Shown one piece after another: positions 23,434 through 33,562 of a stretch of DNA of 64,000 nt (positions are counted from its first letter, which is position 1; each line of letters starts with the position of its first letter). The DNA comes from an uncultured Lachnospiraceae bacterium (GTDB lineage Bacteria > Bacillota > Clostridia > Lachnospirales > Lachnospiraceae): NCBI GenBank assembly GCA_910585895.1, contig CAJUHY010000009.1, forward strand, positions 1-64,000, read 5' to 3'. The position numbers and the translations under genes were made by a program. The notes below the pieces were generated by a model, which saw only the letters and a list, made by a program, of their open reading frames with translations, did no database searches and had not been told where the DNA came from.

Positions 23434-24417
23434 ATGTCAGAGAATTACAATAAGAGGAACTTGATGGACTACAGCCCGGATATCAAAGTATTGGACTGTA
23501 CGATGAGGGATGGTGGGCTTGTAAATAATTTTGCATTTACAGATGAATTTGTCCGCGATTTATATCAGGCTAATATAAAGGCGGGCGTTGATTATATGGA
23601 GTTTGGTTATAAGGCGTCTAAGGAGTTGTTTGACCCTAAGGAGTTTGGCAAATGGAAATTTTGTGAGGAGAAAGAAATCCGCGCCATTGTGGGGGACAAT
23701 AAATCACCCTTGAAAATTTCAGTGATGGCGGATGTGGGGCGCTGTGACTATAAGACGGACATTCTGCAGAAAAAGGACAGTGTCATAGACCTGGTGCGCG
23801 TGGCAACTTACATACATCAGATACCTGCCGCTGTCAAGATGATAGAAGATATCAAGAAAAAGGGCTATGAGGTGACGGTAAATATCATGGCGGTGTCCAA
23901 GGTCAACAGCGATGATTTGGATGCGGCATTGCAGATCCTCTCCCAGAGTTCTGTCGATGCCATTTACCTGGTGGACAGCTTTGGCTCTTTCTACCCGGAG
24001 CAGATAACAAAACTTTCCCAGAAATATGTAGAGATTGCGGATTCCGCCGGCAAGATTGTGGGAATCCATGCGCACAATAACCAGCAGCTGGCATTTGCCA
24101 ATACAATCGAAGCCTGCCGTATGGGCGTCTGCCTGTTGGATGCCACGGTAAACGGCATGGGGCGCGGCGCTGGGAACTGCTTTCTGGAAGCGCTGCTCAG
24201 TTTCCTTAAGAATCCAAAGTACGATGAGATTCCGATTATCCGTTTTGTGGAAAAGCATATGCTGAAATTAAAAGAAGAAGGTGCCGTCTGGGGCTATGAC
24301 ATCCCTTACCTGCTGACCGGAATCTTAAACAGCCATCCTTCTACGGCAATCAAGTTCATTAAGGATAAGAGGACAGATTACACAAGGCTGATGCAGGAAC
24401 TGATGGATCTTGAATAG
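23434..24417 (+). CDS. DRE-TIM (HMGL-like) aldolase
   Basis: 327 residues. LDCTMRDGG near residue 20 is the DRE-TIM metallolyase motif, and GIHAHNNQQLAF carries the metal-binding His-x-His; GMGRGAGN follows. This is the HMG-CoA lyase-like superfamily: 4-hydroxy-2-oxovalerate aldolase, citramalate and isopropylmalate synthases. The length and lack of a regulatory domain favour an aldolase, but no partner dehydrogenase is nearby and the substrate is unknown. The ATG at 23434 has GGAGG 8 nt upstream; the ATG at 23419 overlaps that site. Promoter and terminator flank it, so it is monocistronic. Confidence 0.85.
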   Translation: MSENYNKRNLMDYSPDIKVLDCTMRDGGLVNNFAFTDEFVRDLYQANIKAGVDYMEFGYKASKELFDPKEFGKWKFCEEKEIRAIVGDNKSPLKISVMADVGRCDYKTDILQKKDSVIDLVRVATYIHQIPAAVKMIEDIKKKGYEVTVNIMAVSKVNSDDLDAALQILSQSSVDAIYLVDSFGSFYPEQITKLSQKYVEIADSAGKIVGIHAHNNQQLAFANTIEACRMGVCLLDATVNGMGRGAGNCFLEALLSFLKNPKYDEIPIIRFVEKHMLKLKEEGAVWGYDIPYLLTGILNSHPSTAIKFIKDKRTDYTRLMQELMDLE

Positions 24418-24446
24418 GAGAGATGGAACAATCGCATATCATAAAT

Positions 24447-24493
24447 AAAAGGTGGAAAGTCTGTCCAGGAAGGCAGATTTCTCCTCCTTTTTT
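24447..24493 (+). terminator. Terminator of the aldolase gene
   Basis: Arms AAAGG.GGA..CTG.CC and GG.CAG...TCC.CCTTT around a short loop, ending in six T residues. Confidence 0.7.
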
Positions 24494-24695
24494 AATATAT
24501 GTTTTTATAACTGCGTTCTTTATGCAGTGGCAGTTATTGAGGCAATTTGCAGTTGATAGAAAAAATCAAAAAAGTTCTGGTATTTTTCCGGCATATATGA
24601 TATACTCTTAAAATGATTGTGTATTTATTGTACAGAGATAGATCTGTTTAGAAAAAGTTACCGCGTGATATAGATGTAAGGAGGAAATAATTGTA

Positions 24696-25997
24696 ATGAG
24701 CGTACAGGTGGAAAATTTAGAGAAAAATATGGTAAAACTTACCATTGAGGTATCAGCAGATGAATTGGAAAAAGCTCTGCAGGCAGCTTACCTGAAAGAG
24801 AAGCATAGAATCAGCCTTCCGGGATTCCGTAAGGGCAAAGTGCCGAGAGCTATGATTGAGAAGATGTATGGACCTGAAATCTTCTTCGAGGATGCAGCAA
24901 ATATGCTGATTACCCAGGAATATCCCAAGGCTGTGGAGGAGTCCGGCGCTGACGTTGTTTCCAGACCAGAGATTGATGTTACGCAGATTGAAAAAGGAAA
25001 GCCGTTTATCTTTACGGCGGAAGTTGCCGTAAGGCCGGAAGTGACCCTTGGAGAGTATAAGGGCGTTACGGTAACGAAGGTTGACAACGCAGTGACAGAA
25101 GAAGAACTGAATGAAGAGATTGACAGGGAGAGAAAGAGCAATGCCAGGACCATTACGGTAGAAGACCGAGCAATTGCAGAGGGAGACACGGCTGTGATTG
25201 ATTTTGAAGGATTTGCAGACGGCGTTGCCTTTGAGGGCGGCAAAGGCGAGAACCATTCCCTGGTGATTGGTTCCCATTCCTTTATTCCGGGCTTTGAGGA
25301 ACAGCTGATAGGCAAGAATACCGGGGATGAGTTCGATGTTAATGTTACTTTCCCGGAGGAGTACCATGCGCAGGAACTTGCTGGCAAGCCGGCAGTATTT
25401 AAGGTAAAGGTGAACGAAGTGAAAGCGGAGGAACTGCCGGAGCTTGACGATGAATTTGCGCAGGATGTCTCTGAATTTGATACGCTGGCTGAGTACAAAG
25501 AGAGCGTTGAGAAAAAGCTTGTTGAGCGCAAGGAAGCAGAAGGAAAGCGCGCGCAGGAGAACGAGGCGATAGATATTATTGTGGAAGCTTCCCAGATGGA
25601 GATTCCAGATGTGATGATAGAGAATCAGATACAGTCTATGATGGAGGATTTTGCCAACAGGATTTCCCAGTCGGGACTGTCCATGGAGCAATATATGCAG
25701 TTCAGCGGCACGTCTGTGGAGCAGATGACAGAGCAGATGAAGCCGGAGGCTTTGAAACGTATCCAGTCTACACTTGTGTTAGAAGAGATTGCCAAGAAAG
25801 AGAACATTGAAGTATCAGAGGAAGATGTGGATGCAGAACTTCAGAAGATGGCAGGCATGTACGGAATGCAGGCGGACCAGCTGAAAGCGTATATGGGTGA
25901 TTCTGAGAAGGAATCCATGAAGATGGAGATTGCGGTTCAGAAAGCAATAGAGTTGATTATGGAACATGCCCAAGTAAAGGAGGCAGATTCAGAATAA
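24696..25997 (+). CDS. tig: Trigger factor, ribosome-associated chaperone
   Basis: 433 residues, usual length. N-terminal ribosome-binding domain with GFRKGKVPRAMIEKMYG (the ribosome-docking signature), a central FKBP-type PPIase domain (about 150-240: GDTAVIDFEGFADG..FEGGKGENHSLVIGS) and a long helical C-terminal domain rich in Glu, Met and Gln. It binds nascent chains near the exit tunnel. It heads the run tig-clpP-clpX-lon, a conserved order in Firmicutes that couples folding with proteolysis. Confidence 0.97.
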   Translation: MSVQVENLEKNMVKLTIEVSADELEKALQAAYLKEKHRISLPGFRKGKVPRAMIEKMYGPEIFFEDAANMLITQEYPKAVEESGADVVSRPEIDVTQIEKGKPFIFTAEVAVRPEVTLGEYKGVTVTKVDNAVTEEELNEEIDRERKSNARTITVEDRAIAEGDTAVIDFEGFADGVAFEGGKGENHSLVIGSHSFIPGFEEQLIGKNTGDEFDVNVTFPEEYHAQELAGKPAVFKVKVNEVKAEELPELDDEFAQDVSEFDTLAEYKESVEKKLVERKEAEGKRAQENEAIDIIVEASQMEIPDVMIENQIQSMMEDFANRISQSGLSMEQYMQFSGTSVEQMTEQMKPEALKRIQSTLVLEEIAKKENIEVSEEDVDAELQKMAGMYGMQADQLKAYMGDSEKESMKMEIAVQKAIELIMEHAQVKEADSE

Positions 25998-26009
25998 GGA
26001 GGAAGTTGC

Positions 26010-26594
26010 ATGAGTTTAGTACCTTATGTCGTTGAGCAAACAAGCAGAGGAGAACGGTCTTACGATATATATTCCAGGCTGTTAAAAGACAGAATCATAT
26101 TCCTGGGTGAGGAAGTAAATGAGACAACAGCCGGACTTGTGGTGGCGCAGCTCTTATTCCTCGAATCTGAGGACCCCGCGAAGGATATTCATTTGTATAT
26201 CAATTCACCGGGCGGCGTGGTGACTGCCGGTCTTGCAATTTATGATACTATGAACTATATCAAGTGCGATGTAGAGACAATCTGTATCGGACTTGCGGCA
26301 AGCATGGGTGCGTTTTTGCTGGCAGGAGGAACAAAAGGCAAACGCTTTGCGCTTCCGAATGCTGAGATTATGATTCATCAGCCTTCTGGAGGAGCCAAAG
26401 GACAGGCAACGGATATTCAGATTGTCGCAGACAATATTTTGAAGACCAAGAAACGCCTGAATACCATTCTGTCTGAAAATACAGGCAAGCCGTACGATGT
26501 GATTGCAGCAGATACAGAGCGCGATAATTATATGTCTGCGGCTGAGGCGAAAGAATATGGCATCATAGATGGCGTGATTACAAACAGAAAGTAA
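26010..26594 (+). CDS. clpP: ATP-dependent Clp protease proteolytic subunit
   Basis: 194 residues. Serine protease triad: Ser in [11 protein letters not shown], His in IMIHQPSGG and Asp in [12 protein letters not shown]. Fourteen subunits form the degradation chamber that ClpX or ClpC feeds. It begins 12 bp after tig with AAGGAGG, so the two are co-transcribed; a terminator-like hairpin separates it from clpX. Confidence 0.98.
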   Translation: MSLVPYVVEQTSRGERSYDIYSRLLKDRIIFLGEEVNETTAGLVVAQLLFLESEDPAKDIHLYINSPGGVVTAGLAIYDTMNYIKCDVETICIGLAASMGAFLLAGGTKGKRFALPNAEIMIHQPSGGAKGQATDIQIVADNILKTKKRLNTILSENTGKPYDVIAADTERDNYMSAAEAKEYGIIDGVITNRK

Positions 26595-26600
26595 GAATCA

Positions 26601-26631
26601 GGGACAGCGAGCATAAGCCACTGTCCCTTTT
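26601..26631 (+). terminator. Terminator or attenuator between clpP and clpX
   Basis: GGGACAG and CTGTCCC arms (7 bp) around 13 nt, followed by TTTT. A second short hairpin, GCTGC-ttc-GCAGC, lies 15 bp further on. Partial read-through would set the clpP:clpX ratio. Confidence 0.7.
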
Positions 26632-26740
26632 GAGAAATGGAATTATGCTGCTTCGCAGCGCAAATCCGGCGCGGGAAACGTTTTAATCAGCGTTTTCCGG
26701 GGTAATTTGAAACAGAATAAAGAAAAGGTGGAACAGAATT

Positions 26741-28003
26741 ATGGCTGGAAGATTTGAAGAGAGAATACGCTGTTCTTTCTGCGGAAAGACGGACGGCCAG
26801 GTGCGCAAGATGATTGCAGGGCCGAATGGCGCATATATCTGTGATGAGTGTGTGGATATCTGTGCAGAGATTATAGAGGAAGAATTGTTAGAAGAGGAAG
26901 AAATGATTGCAGAACCGGAAGTTGAGGAAATCAACTTGTTAAAGCCGGAGGAATTGAAGAGCTTTCTCGATGAGTATGTGATTGGTCAGGAGGAGGCAAA
27001 GAAAGTACTGTCTGTTGCTGTTTACAATCACTATAAGAGAATTCTTGCGCCGCGTAATCTGGGTGTGGAATTACAGAAAAGCAATATACTTATGTTAGGG
27101 CCTACGGGCTGCGGCAAGACTTTGCTGGCGCAGACCCTGGCACGCATTATAAATGTTCCTTTTGCCATCGCAGATGCTACTGCGCTGACGGAGGCCGGCT
27201 ATGTGGGTGAGGACGTGGAAAATATTCTGCTGAAAATCATTCAGGCGGCAGAAGGTGATATTGAACGTGCCCAGATGGGAATTATTTATGTTGATGAGAT
27301 TGATAAGATAACCAGGAAGTCAGAGAATCCTTCCATTACAAGAGATGTGTCAGGAGAGGGTGTACAGCAGGCGCTTTTAAAAATTCTTGAAGGTACAGTG
27401 GCAAGCGTACCGCCGCAGGGCGGCAGAAAGCATCCGCAGCAGGAACTGATTCAGATTGATACCACGAATATCCTCTTTATCTGCGGCGGCGCGTTTGAGG
27501 GTCTTGATAAGATTGTGGAAACCAGGATGGACCAGAAATCTATGGGATTTAATGCGGAAATTGCAGATAAACGGGAACAGGATATTGGATTGATATTAAA
27601 GCATGTGCTTCCCCAGGACTTGGTAAAATTTGGATTAATACCGGAGTTTGTGGGACGTGTGCCGGTGACTGTTTCCCTGGATTCTTTAGACCGGGAAGCG
27701 TTGGTGCGCATCTTAAAAGAGCCTAAAAATTCCCTGATTCGTCAATATCAGGCGTTGTTCGACTTAGACGGCGTTCAATTGATTTTTGATGAGGAAGCAG
27801 TGGAGGCAATTGCGGATAAGACTTTGAAGCGCAAGACAGGGGCGAGGGGCTTACGCGCGATTGTGGAGAAAGCGCTGATGGATTTGATGTACCGTGTACC
27901 TTCCGATACCAGCATTGCAGGTTGCAGAATTACCAAGGCTGTGGTTGAGGGCGAAGAAGAAGTGGAAATTATTTACCATAACAGCGAGAGTAAATCTGCC
28001 TGA
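26741..28003 (+). CDS. clpX: ATP-dependent Clp protease ATP-binding subunit ClpX
   Basis: 420 residues. N-terminal zinc-binding domain with CSFCGK and CDECVDIC (four Cys), AAA+ core with Walker A GPTGCGKT and Walker [11 protein letters not shown], pore loop GYVGEDVE, the IGF-type ClpP-docking region and the sensor-2 motif [10 protein letters not shown]. It unfolds tagged substrates and threads them into ClpP. RBS AAAAGGTGG. Twelve bases separate it from lon. Confidence 0.98.
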   Translation: MAGRFEERIRCSFCGKTDGQVRKMIAGPNGAYICDECVDICAEIIEEELLEEEEMIAEPEVEEINLLKPEELKSFLDEYVIGQEEAKKVLSVAVYNHYKRILAPRNLGVELQKSNILMLGPTGCGKTLLAQTLARIINVPFAIADATALTEAGYVGEDVENILLKIIQAAEGDIERAQMGIIYVDEIDKITRKSENPSITRDVSGEGVQQALLKILEGTVASVPPQGGRKHPQQELIQIDTTNILFICGGAFEGLDKIVETRMDQKSMGFNAEIADKREQDIGLILKHVLPQDLVKFGLIPEFVGRVPVTVSLDSLDREALVRILKEPKNSLIRQYQALFDLDGVQLIFDEEAVEAIADKTLKRKTGARGLRAIVEKALMDLMYRVPSDTSIAGCRITKAVVEGEEEVEIIYHNSESKSA

Positions 28004-28014
28004 GGTGATAACGT

Positions 28015-30387
28015 ATGAATGAAGAATACAAGAAAATTCCGGCAGTGGCACTTCGGGGAATGACAATTCTTCCCGGGATGGTGGCACATTTTGATGTAAG
28101 CAGAATTAAATCCATCAAAGCAATTGAAAATGCCATGGTGGAGGACCAGAGGGTGTTTTTGGTCACGCAGAGAAATATCAATAAAGAAGACCCGGCGGAG
28201 GAAGATTTGTATTCCGTTGGAGTGCTTGCGGTAATCAAGCAGGTAATTAAGCTGCAGAATAATGTTGTCCGGGTATTGATTGAGGGAGAGCAGCGTGGGC
28301 AGCTGATAAATCTTTATGTGGAAGAAAGCCTTTATACAGATATTGAGATTTTGCAGGAACAGGAAGAGGATTTGTCTGAGGATATCAGGGAAGCAATGAT
28401 ACGTGGGGTCAAAGAAACGTTTGGGCGTTACTGTATCCTAAATCCCAAGCCAGGCAAGGAGTTGGCAAAACAAATACAGGATATCCATGATTTGGGAAGA
28501 CTGCTTGACGATATCGGCAACAACATTCCGGTGGCATTTGAGGAAAAACAGCGGCTTTTGGAAGCAGGTACGCTGCAGGAGCGCTATGAGACACTGTTAA
28601 TTATATTGCTGAATGAGATTAATATCATTCAGATTAAGACAGAATTCCAGAGTAAAGTCAAAGAAAAGGTAGATAAGAATCAGAAAGAATATATACTGCG
28701 GGAGCAGCTGCGCCTGATTCGTGAAGAACTTGGAGAGGACAATACCGTATCGGAGGCCGACCATTTTTTGGAAGAGACCGAAAATCTCGAAGCGGACCAG
28801 GAAGTTAAGGATAAACTTAAAAAGGAGATTGAACGATTTAAAAATGTTTCCAGTAATTCTTCGGAAAGTGCAGTTATCCGCGGCTATATTGAGACATTGC
28901 TGGAGCTGCCCTGGAACAAATCGTCCAAGGATAATAAAAACCTCGGTGATGCAGAACGCATATTGGATGAAGACCATTACGGCATGGAAAAAGTCAAGGA
29001 GCGTATGTTGGAATTTCTCGCTGTGCGCAACCTCACGGCAAAGGGAGACAGTCCCATTATCTGTCTAGTGGGCCCCCCTGGAACGGGCAAGACGAGTATT
29101 GCCCGCTCCGTGGCACGTGCGCTGGATAAGAAATATGTGCGCATCAGTCTGGGCGGCGTCCGCGATGAGGCTGAAATCCGCGGTCACAGAAAGACATATG
29201 TGGGAGCTATGCCTGGGCGCATTGCCAATGGACTGAAGAATTCGGGCGTGAAAAACCCTCTGATGCTTCTGGATGAGATAGACAAAATCAGCAGCGATTA
29301 CAAAGGTGATACGGCATCTGCATTGCTGGAGGTGCTGGACAGTGAACAGAACAGTAAGTTCCGCGACCATTATGTGGAACTGCCTCTTGATTTATCGGAG
29401 GTGCTATTTATAGCAACGGCGAATTCCCTGCAGGATATTCAGCGTCCATTGTTGGACCGCATGGAAATTATAGAGGTCAGCAGTTATACGGAAAATGAGA
29501 AAGCGCATATTGCCAGAGAACACCTGATTGCCAAGCAGATGGAGAAAAACGGGCTTAAACCGGGTCAGCTGTCCATCAGTGACCGTGCCCTGGAGAAGTT
29601 AATCCGCGGTTATACCAGAGAGGCGGGTGTGCGTAATCTGGAACGGAAAATTGGTGAAATTTGCCGCAAAGCAGCGCGTGAACTATATAATGAGGAGTTT
29701 CCCGAAGGACAGAAGGAATCAAAGAGAGACCGGAAGAAACAAAACGAGAAAAAGAAAAAAGTCATTAAAGTTACAGAAAATAGAGTGGAAAAACTGCTTG
29801 GAAAAGAAAAATATAATTATGATATAATTAATGAGAGCGATGAGGTTGGTATTGTCCGCGGCCTTGCCTGGACAAGCGTGGGCGGGGATACCTTGCAGAT
29901 AGAAGTCAATATTATGCCGGGTAAAGGAGAATTCCAGCTGACGGGGCAGCTGGGGGATGTAATGAAGGAGTCTGCTCAGGCGGGGATCAGCTACATCCGT
30001 TCTGTCAGTGAAAAGTATCAGATAGACAAAGAATTTTTTAAGGAATACGATATTCACATTCATATCCCGGAGGGGGCGGTGCCTAAGGATGGACCTTCCG
30101 CCGGAATTACGATGGCCACAGCCATGCTTTCTGCAATTACGAAAAGGAAAGTGCGCAAGGATGTGGCGATGACGGGAGAGATTACGCTTCGCGGCAGAGT
30201 ACTGCCCATCGGCGGACTGAAAGAGAAGATTCTCGCGGCAAAGAATGCGGGGATTAAGACTATCTGCGTACCCAGGAAGAATGAACCGGATGTAGAAGAG
30301 ATTTCCCAGGAAATTAAAAAAGGTCTGGAAATCGTGTTTGTAGAAAATATGCAACAGGTGTTAGAGACAGCATTGGTGAAGGAGTAA
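28015..30387 (+). CDS. lon: ATP-dependent protease Lon
   Basis: 790 residues. N-terminal substrate-binding domain (about 1-320), AAA+ domain with GPPGTGKTS, Walker [11 protein letters not shown], and C-terminal protease with the catalytic Ser in [10 protein letters not shown] and Lys in [14 protein letters not shown]. It degrades damaged and regulatory proteins in the cytosol. A Lys/Arg-rich insertion (about residues 563-590) lies between the AAA+ and protease domains and is longer than in model enzymes. Co-transcribed with clpX and engB. Confidence 0.97.
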   Translation: MNEEYKKIPAVALRGMTILPGMVAHFDVSRIKSIKAIENAMVEDQRVFLVTQRNINKEDPAEEDLYSVGVLAVIKQVIKLQNNVVRVLIEGEQRGQLINLYVEESLYTDIEILQEQEEDLSEDIREAMIRGVKETFGRYCILNPKPGKELAKQIQDIHDLGRLLDDIGNNIPVAFEEKQRLLEAGTLQERYETLLIILLNEINIIQIKTEFQSKVKEKVDKNQKEYILREQLRLIREELGEDNTVSEADHFLEETENLEADQEVKDKLKKEIERFKNVSSNSSESAVIRGYIETLLELPWNKSSKDNKNLGDAERILDEDHYGMEKVKERMLEFLAVRNLTAKGDSPIICLVGPPGTGKTSIARSVARALDKKYVRISLGGVRDEAEIRGHRKTYVGAMPGRIANGLKNSGVKNPLMLLDEIDKISSDYKGDTASALLEVLDSEQNSKFRDHYVELPLDLSEVLFIATANSLQDIQRPLLDRMEIIEVSSYTENEKAHIAREHLIAKQMEKNGLKPGQLSISDRALEKLIRGYTREAGVRNLERKIGEICRKAARELYNEEFPEGQKESKRDRKKQNEKKKKVIKVTENRVEKLLGKEKYNYDIINESDEVGIVRGLAWTSVGGDTLQIEVNIMPGKGEFQLTGQLGDVMKESAQAGISYIRSVSEKYQIDKEFFKEYDIHIHIPEGAVPKDGPSAGITMATAMLSAITKRKVRKDVAMTGEITLRGRVLPIGGLKEKILAAKNAGIKTICVPRKNEPDVEEISQEIKKGLEIVFVENMQQVLETALVKE

Positions 30388-30391
30388 CTTT

Positions 30392-31024
30392 ATGGTAATT
30401 AAAACGGTGGAATTAGAACTTGTCTGCGGCGTTACCAGCAAACTTCCAGATACGGATAAGCCGGAAATTGCTTTTGCGGGCAAATCCAATGTCGGGAAAT
30501 CTTCTCTGATTAATGGGCTGATGAACCGCAAGTCGCTGGCTCGCACCTCTTCACAGCCCGGAAAGACCCAGACGCTTAATTATTATAATATCAATAACTG
30601 TTTGTATCTGGTAGATCTTCCAGGATACGGCTATGCCAAAGCCAATGTTAAAGAGAAGGAAAAATGGGGGAAGATGATTGAGAATTACCTTCATAATTCA
30701 AGGCAGCTGCAGGCAGTATTTTTGCTGGTTGATATACGCCATGAACCTTCTGCGAATGATAAACAGATGTATGAATGGATTGTCTATCAGGGATATGAAC
30801 CGATTATCATTGCCACGAAGCTGGATAAGATTAAGCGCAGTCAGACGGCGCAACATGTGAAGATGATAAAAACCGGGCTGAATGTGAAGCCTGGGACGGC
30901 AGTGCTTCCTTATTCTGCCCTGACGAAACAGGGAAGGGAGGAAATCTGGAACCTGGTGGATGAACTGCTGGGACTGGAGGAGCCGGAGGAGAATTCCCAG
31001 GGAGGGAATCATGGGAAGAAATAA
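30392..31024 (+). CDS. engB: Ribosome biogenesis GTP-binding protein EngB (YihA/YsxC)
   Basis: 210 residues. G1 GKSNVGKSS, G3 DLPGYGYA and G4 TKLDK define this TrmE-Era-EngA-EngB GTPase, needed for late 50S ribosome assembly in Bacillus. It starts 4 bp after lon (lon-engB is a conserved pair). Its last 14 bases overlap the start of the downstream ZnuA-like gene, so both are probably on the same message. Confidence 0.96.
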   Translation: MVIKTVELELVCGVTSKLPDTDKPEIAFAGKSNVGKSSLINGLMNRKSLARTSSQPGKTQTLNYYNINNCLYLVDLPGYGYAKANVKEKEKWGKMIENYLHNSRQLQAVFLLVDIRHEPSANDKQMYEWIVYQGYEPIIIATKLDKIKRSQTAQHVKMIKTGLNVKPGTAVLPYSALTKQGREEIWNLVDELLGLEEPEENSQGGNHGKK

Positions 31025-31907
31025 ATACCTGTTTGTATCTGTGATGCTGCTTGCCATTGCACTGGCAGGCGGTATTTTTACAAAAGTATATGTAAATATG
31101 GAGGCACAGCGGCAAAAGGGGCAGGAAATTTGTGTGGTAACTTCTTTCTACCCGATTTATATTGCCGCCTGTAATGTGGCGAAAGACAGCCCGGGCATTG
31201 TTGTGGAGAATCTCAGTGAGCCGCAGACAGGATGTCTGCATGATTATCAGCTTACGCCGCAGGACATGATTTTGCTGTCCGGGGCTGATTTGTTTCTGGT
31301 GAACGGCGGTGGGATAGAGAATTTTCTTGCCAGAGTCGGGCAGTCCTGTCCTGCTCTTGCGATTGTGGAAACTTCTGAGGGAACAGATATGCAGGAGGAA
31401 AATGCCCATGTCTGGATGGATACCAGGCGTTATAAACTTATGGTAGAAAATATTGCGGAAGCATTTATGGAAGCAGATCCTGTTCATGCACATATTTATC
31501 AGGAGAATGCCGAGCGGTATGGCGAGAAGATTCAATTGCTGACGGAGGAGCTGGAGGAGCTTCGCGAGGTTACATCCGCAAAGCCGGCGGTGATTTTCCA
31601 TGAGGCATATGAGTATGTCGTGGAAGAACTGGGTATGGATGCCGTGTATTGTCTGGATTTGGACGAAGAGCGTCAGGTCAGCGCCTGGGAGGTGGCGGAT
31701 GTCATGCGTGAAATCTCAGAGAACCAGGTGTCCGTGGTCTTTGCCGAAGAATTGTATGGCAGGGACATGGGGGATACCGTGGAAGCAGAGACACAGGCAA
31801 AGGTCTGTTATCTGGATACTCTGGTACGCGGTGATTACCAGATCGACAGTTACCTGCAGGCTATGCAGCAGAATATTGAAACCTTAAAGCAGGTTTTTGG
31901 GGAGTAG
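31011..31907 (+). CDS. Metal ABC transporter substrate-binding protein (ZnuA-like)
   Basis: 298 residues from the ATG at 31011, which follows GGGAGGG inside the end of engB; a longer frame from 30960 is a shadow of engB. An N-terminal hydrophobic anchor (about 5-24) without a lipobox Cys suggests a membrane-tethered or cleaved form. Cluster A-I features: LHDYQLTPQD, HVWMDTRRY, FHEAYEYVVEELG and a C-terminal Glu/Asp pair (FAEELYGRDM). The His set fits zinc or manganese binding. It forms an operon with the ATPase and permease genes that follow. Confidence 0.85.
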   Translation: MGRNKYLFVSVMLLAIALAGGIFTKVYVNMEAQRQKGQEICVVTSFYPIYIAACNVAKDSPGIVVENLSEPQTGCLHDYQLTPQDMILLSGADLFLVNGGGIENFLARVGQSCPALAIVETSEGTDMQEENAHVWMDTRRYKLMVENIAEAFMEADPVHAHIYQENAERYGEKIQLLTEELEELREVTSAKPAVIFHEAYEYVVEELGMDAVYCLDLDEERQVSAWEVADVMREISENQVSVVFAEELYGRDMGDTVEAETQAKVCYLDTLVRGDYQIDSYLQAMQQNIETLKQVFGE

Positions 31908-31934
31908 TTTGAATTTAGGAAGAAGGAAATATAT

Positions 31935-32681
31935 TTGCGGAAAATTATTGTGCCCTGTGGGCTGCATTGTATCAAAATCAATCATCTTGGCGTTGCTTTG
32001 GGCGGGCAGGAGATTCTAAAAGATATTAATCTTCACATTCATTGCGGCAGTCTGAATGTGGTTATCGGGCGTAACGGCGCCGGGAAATCCACGCTGATTC
32101 GAGCCATATTAGGAGATATTCCCCATACCGGCAATATCGAATTTAAAGATCGGGAGAATGGGCGGATACAAAAGCTGAAAATTGGTTATGTGCCGCAGTC
32201 CATGAATGTGGAAAAACAGACCCCGGTCAGTGTGTATGATATGATTGCTTCTTACCAGAGTAATGTGCCGGTTTTTCTGAAGCGGGGTAAAAAAATCCGC
32301 CGACAGATCGAAGAGCATTTGGAGATTTTTGAGGTAAGCTATCTGATGGACAAACAGGTCTGCAATTTGTCTGGCGGAGAGCAGCAGCGGGTACTGTTGT
32401 CAATGGCTTTATTAAATTCTCCCAATCTGCTGCTGTTGGATGAACCTGTTTCCGGGATTGATAAGAACGGAATGGAACTGTTTTACAGGACAATTTATCG
32501 CTTGAAGGAGAATTATGATCTGGCAATTATCCTCATTTCCCACGATTTAGATTATGTCAGGCAGTACGCAGATAAAGTAGTGCTTTTGGATGGGAGCGTA
32601 CGTAGACAGGGAAGTGTGCGCGAGGTTTTTCAAAGCTCCGAATTTGCTCAGGTTTTTGGAAGCGGAAAGGAGGAAACATAG
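31935..32681 (+). CDS. Metal ABC transporter ATP-binding protein (ZnuC-like)
   Basis: 248 residues from a TTG start preceded by AGGAAGAAGG. Walker A GRNGAGKST, the LSGGEQQR signature, Walker B LLLLDEPVSGID and switch His ISHDLD are intact. It energises the permease encoded next, whose ATG directly follows this stop codon. Substrate predicted to be zinc, manganese or a similar divalent ion from the ZnuA-like partner. Confidence 0.92.
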   Translation: MRKIIVPCGLHCIKINHLGVALGGQEILKDINLHIHCGSLNVVIGRNGAGKSTLIRAILGDIPHTGNIEFKDRENGRIQKLKIGYVPQSMNVEKQTPVSVYDMIASYQSNVPVFLKRGKKIRRQIEEHLEIFEVSYLMDKQVCNLSGGEQQRVLLSMALLNSPNLLLLDEPVSGIDKNGMELFYRTIYRLKENYDLAIILISHDLDYVRQYADKVVLLDGSVRRQGSVREVFQSSEFAQVFGSGKEET

Positions 32682-33494
32682 ATGGATTTTTTCTCCTGGC
32701 TGCAGTATGATTTTATGAGATATGCGTTCTTGGCAGTTTTGATTATTACGCCGCTGTTCGGCTTGATGGGGACGATGATTGTCAACCGGAAGATGGCGTT
32801 TTTTTCCGATGCCCTTGGGCATTCGGCCTTGACCGGAATTGCTGTGGGCGTGGCGCTTGGCGTGAATAATACCAGCGTATCCATGGTGGCGTTTGCCATT
32901 GTGTTCGCTTTGCTTTTGAATCTAATCAGCAGTAAAGTTTCCTCTGCTACAGACACAGTGATTTCTGTGTTCTCTTCCTGCAGCATTGCCTTGGGACTTG
33001 CCATTTTGTCTCAGGGGGGCAATTTCAGCAGGTATTCCGGATTGCTGGTGGGCGATATTTTGAGCATTACACCGCAGGAGATTGTGTATCTCTTTATAAT
33101 CCTCGTGGTTACGCTGGTGTTTTGGATATTTGGCTTTAATAAGCTGCTGGCGGTGAGCCTTAATCGGGCGTTGGCAAAAAGCCTTCATATTTCTGCAGGC
33201 TGGATGGAAAATCTTTTTGCCGTTTTGGTAGCGCTGATTGTGATGGTGTCCATTAAATGGGTCGGAATTCTCATAATCAATGCACTTTTAATCCTACCGG
33301 CGGCAGCGGCAAGAAATCTCTCTGAAAATATGCGGGAATATCATTTCTTTGCAATATTGTTCTCCGTATTCTCAGGTATTGTGGGTCTGGTGATTTCCTA
33401 TTATGTCAATGTGGCGACGGGACCTACCATCGCCATCCTTGCCTCTATTATCTATTTTGCCACCTATTGGTGGGGAAGCCGCAACAATGTCTAA
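32682..33494 (+). CDS. Metal ABC transporter permease (ZnuB-like, ABC-3 family)
   Basis: 270 residues with about eight hydrophobic segments. GLMGTMIVNRKMAFFSDALGHSALTG is the conserved family start, and MVSIKWVGILIINALLILPAA is the typical late segment. It forms the membrane channel of the ZnuACB-like importer. The ATG abuts the ATPase stop codon, with AAAGGAGG upstream. A Zur/Fur-type operator was not identified. Confidence 0.92.
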   Translation: MDFFSWLQYDFMRYAFLAVLIITPLFGLMGTMIVNRKMAFFSDALGHSALTGIAVGVALGVNNTSVSMVAFAIVFALLLNLISSKVSSATDTVISVFSSCSIALGLAILSQGGNFSRYSGLLVGDILSITPQEIVYLFIILVVTLVFWIFGFNKLLAVSLNRALAKSLHISAGWMENLFAVLVALIVMVSIKWVGILIINALLILPAAAARNLSENMREYHFFAILFSVFSGIVGLVISYYVNVATGPTIAILASIIYFATYWWGSRNNV

Positions 33495-33562
33495 CGCTTT
33501 TGCTGCGGCATGGAGGGGGACTGTAGTATGTATCAATGAGAGTCAGTAGGAGGTGTTGTTAT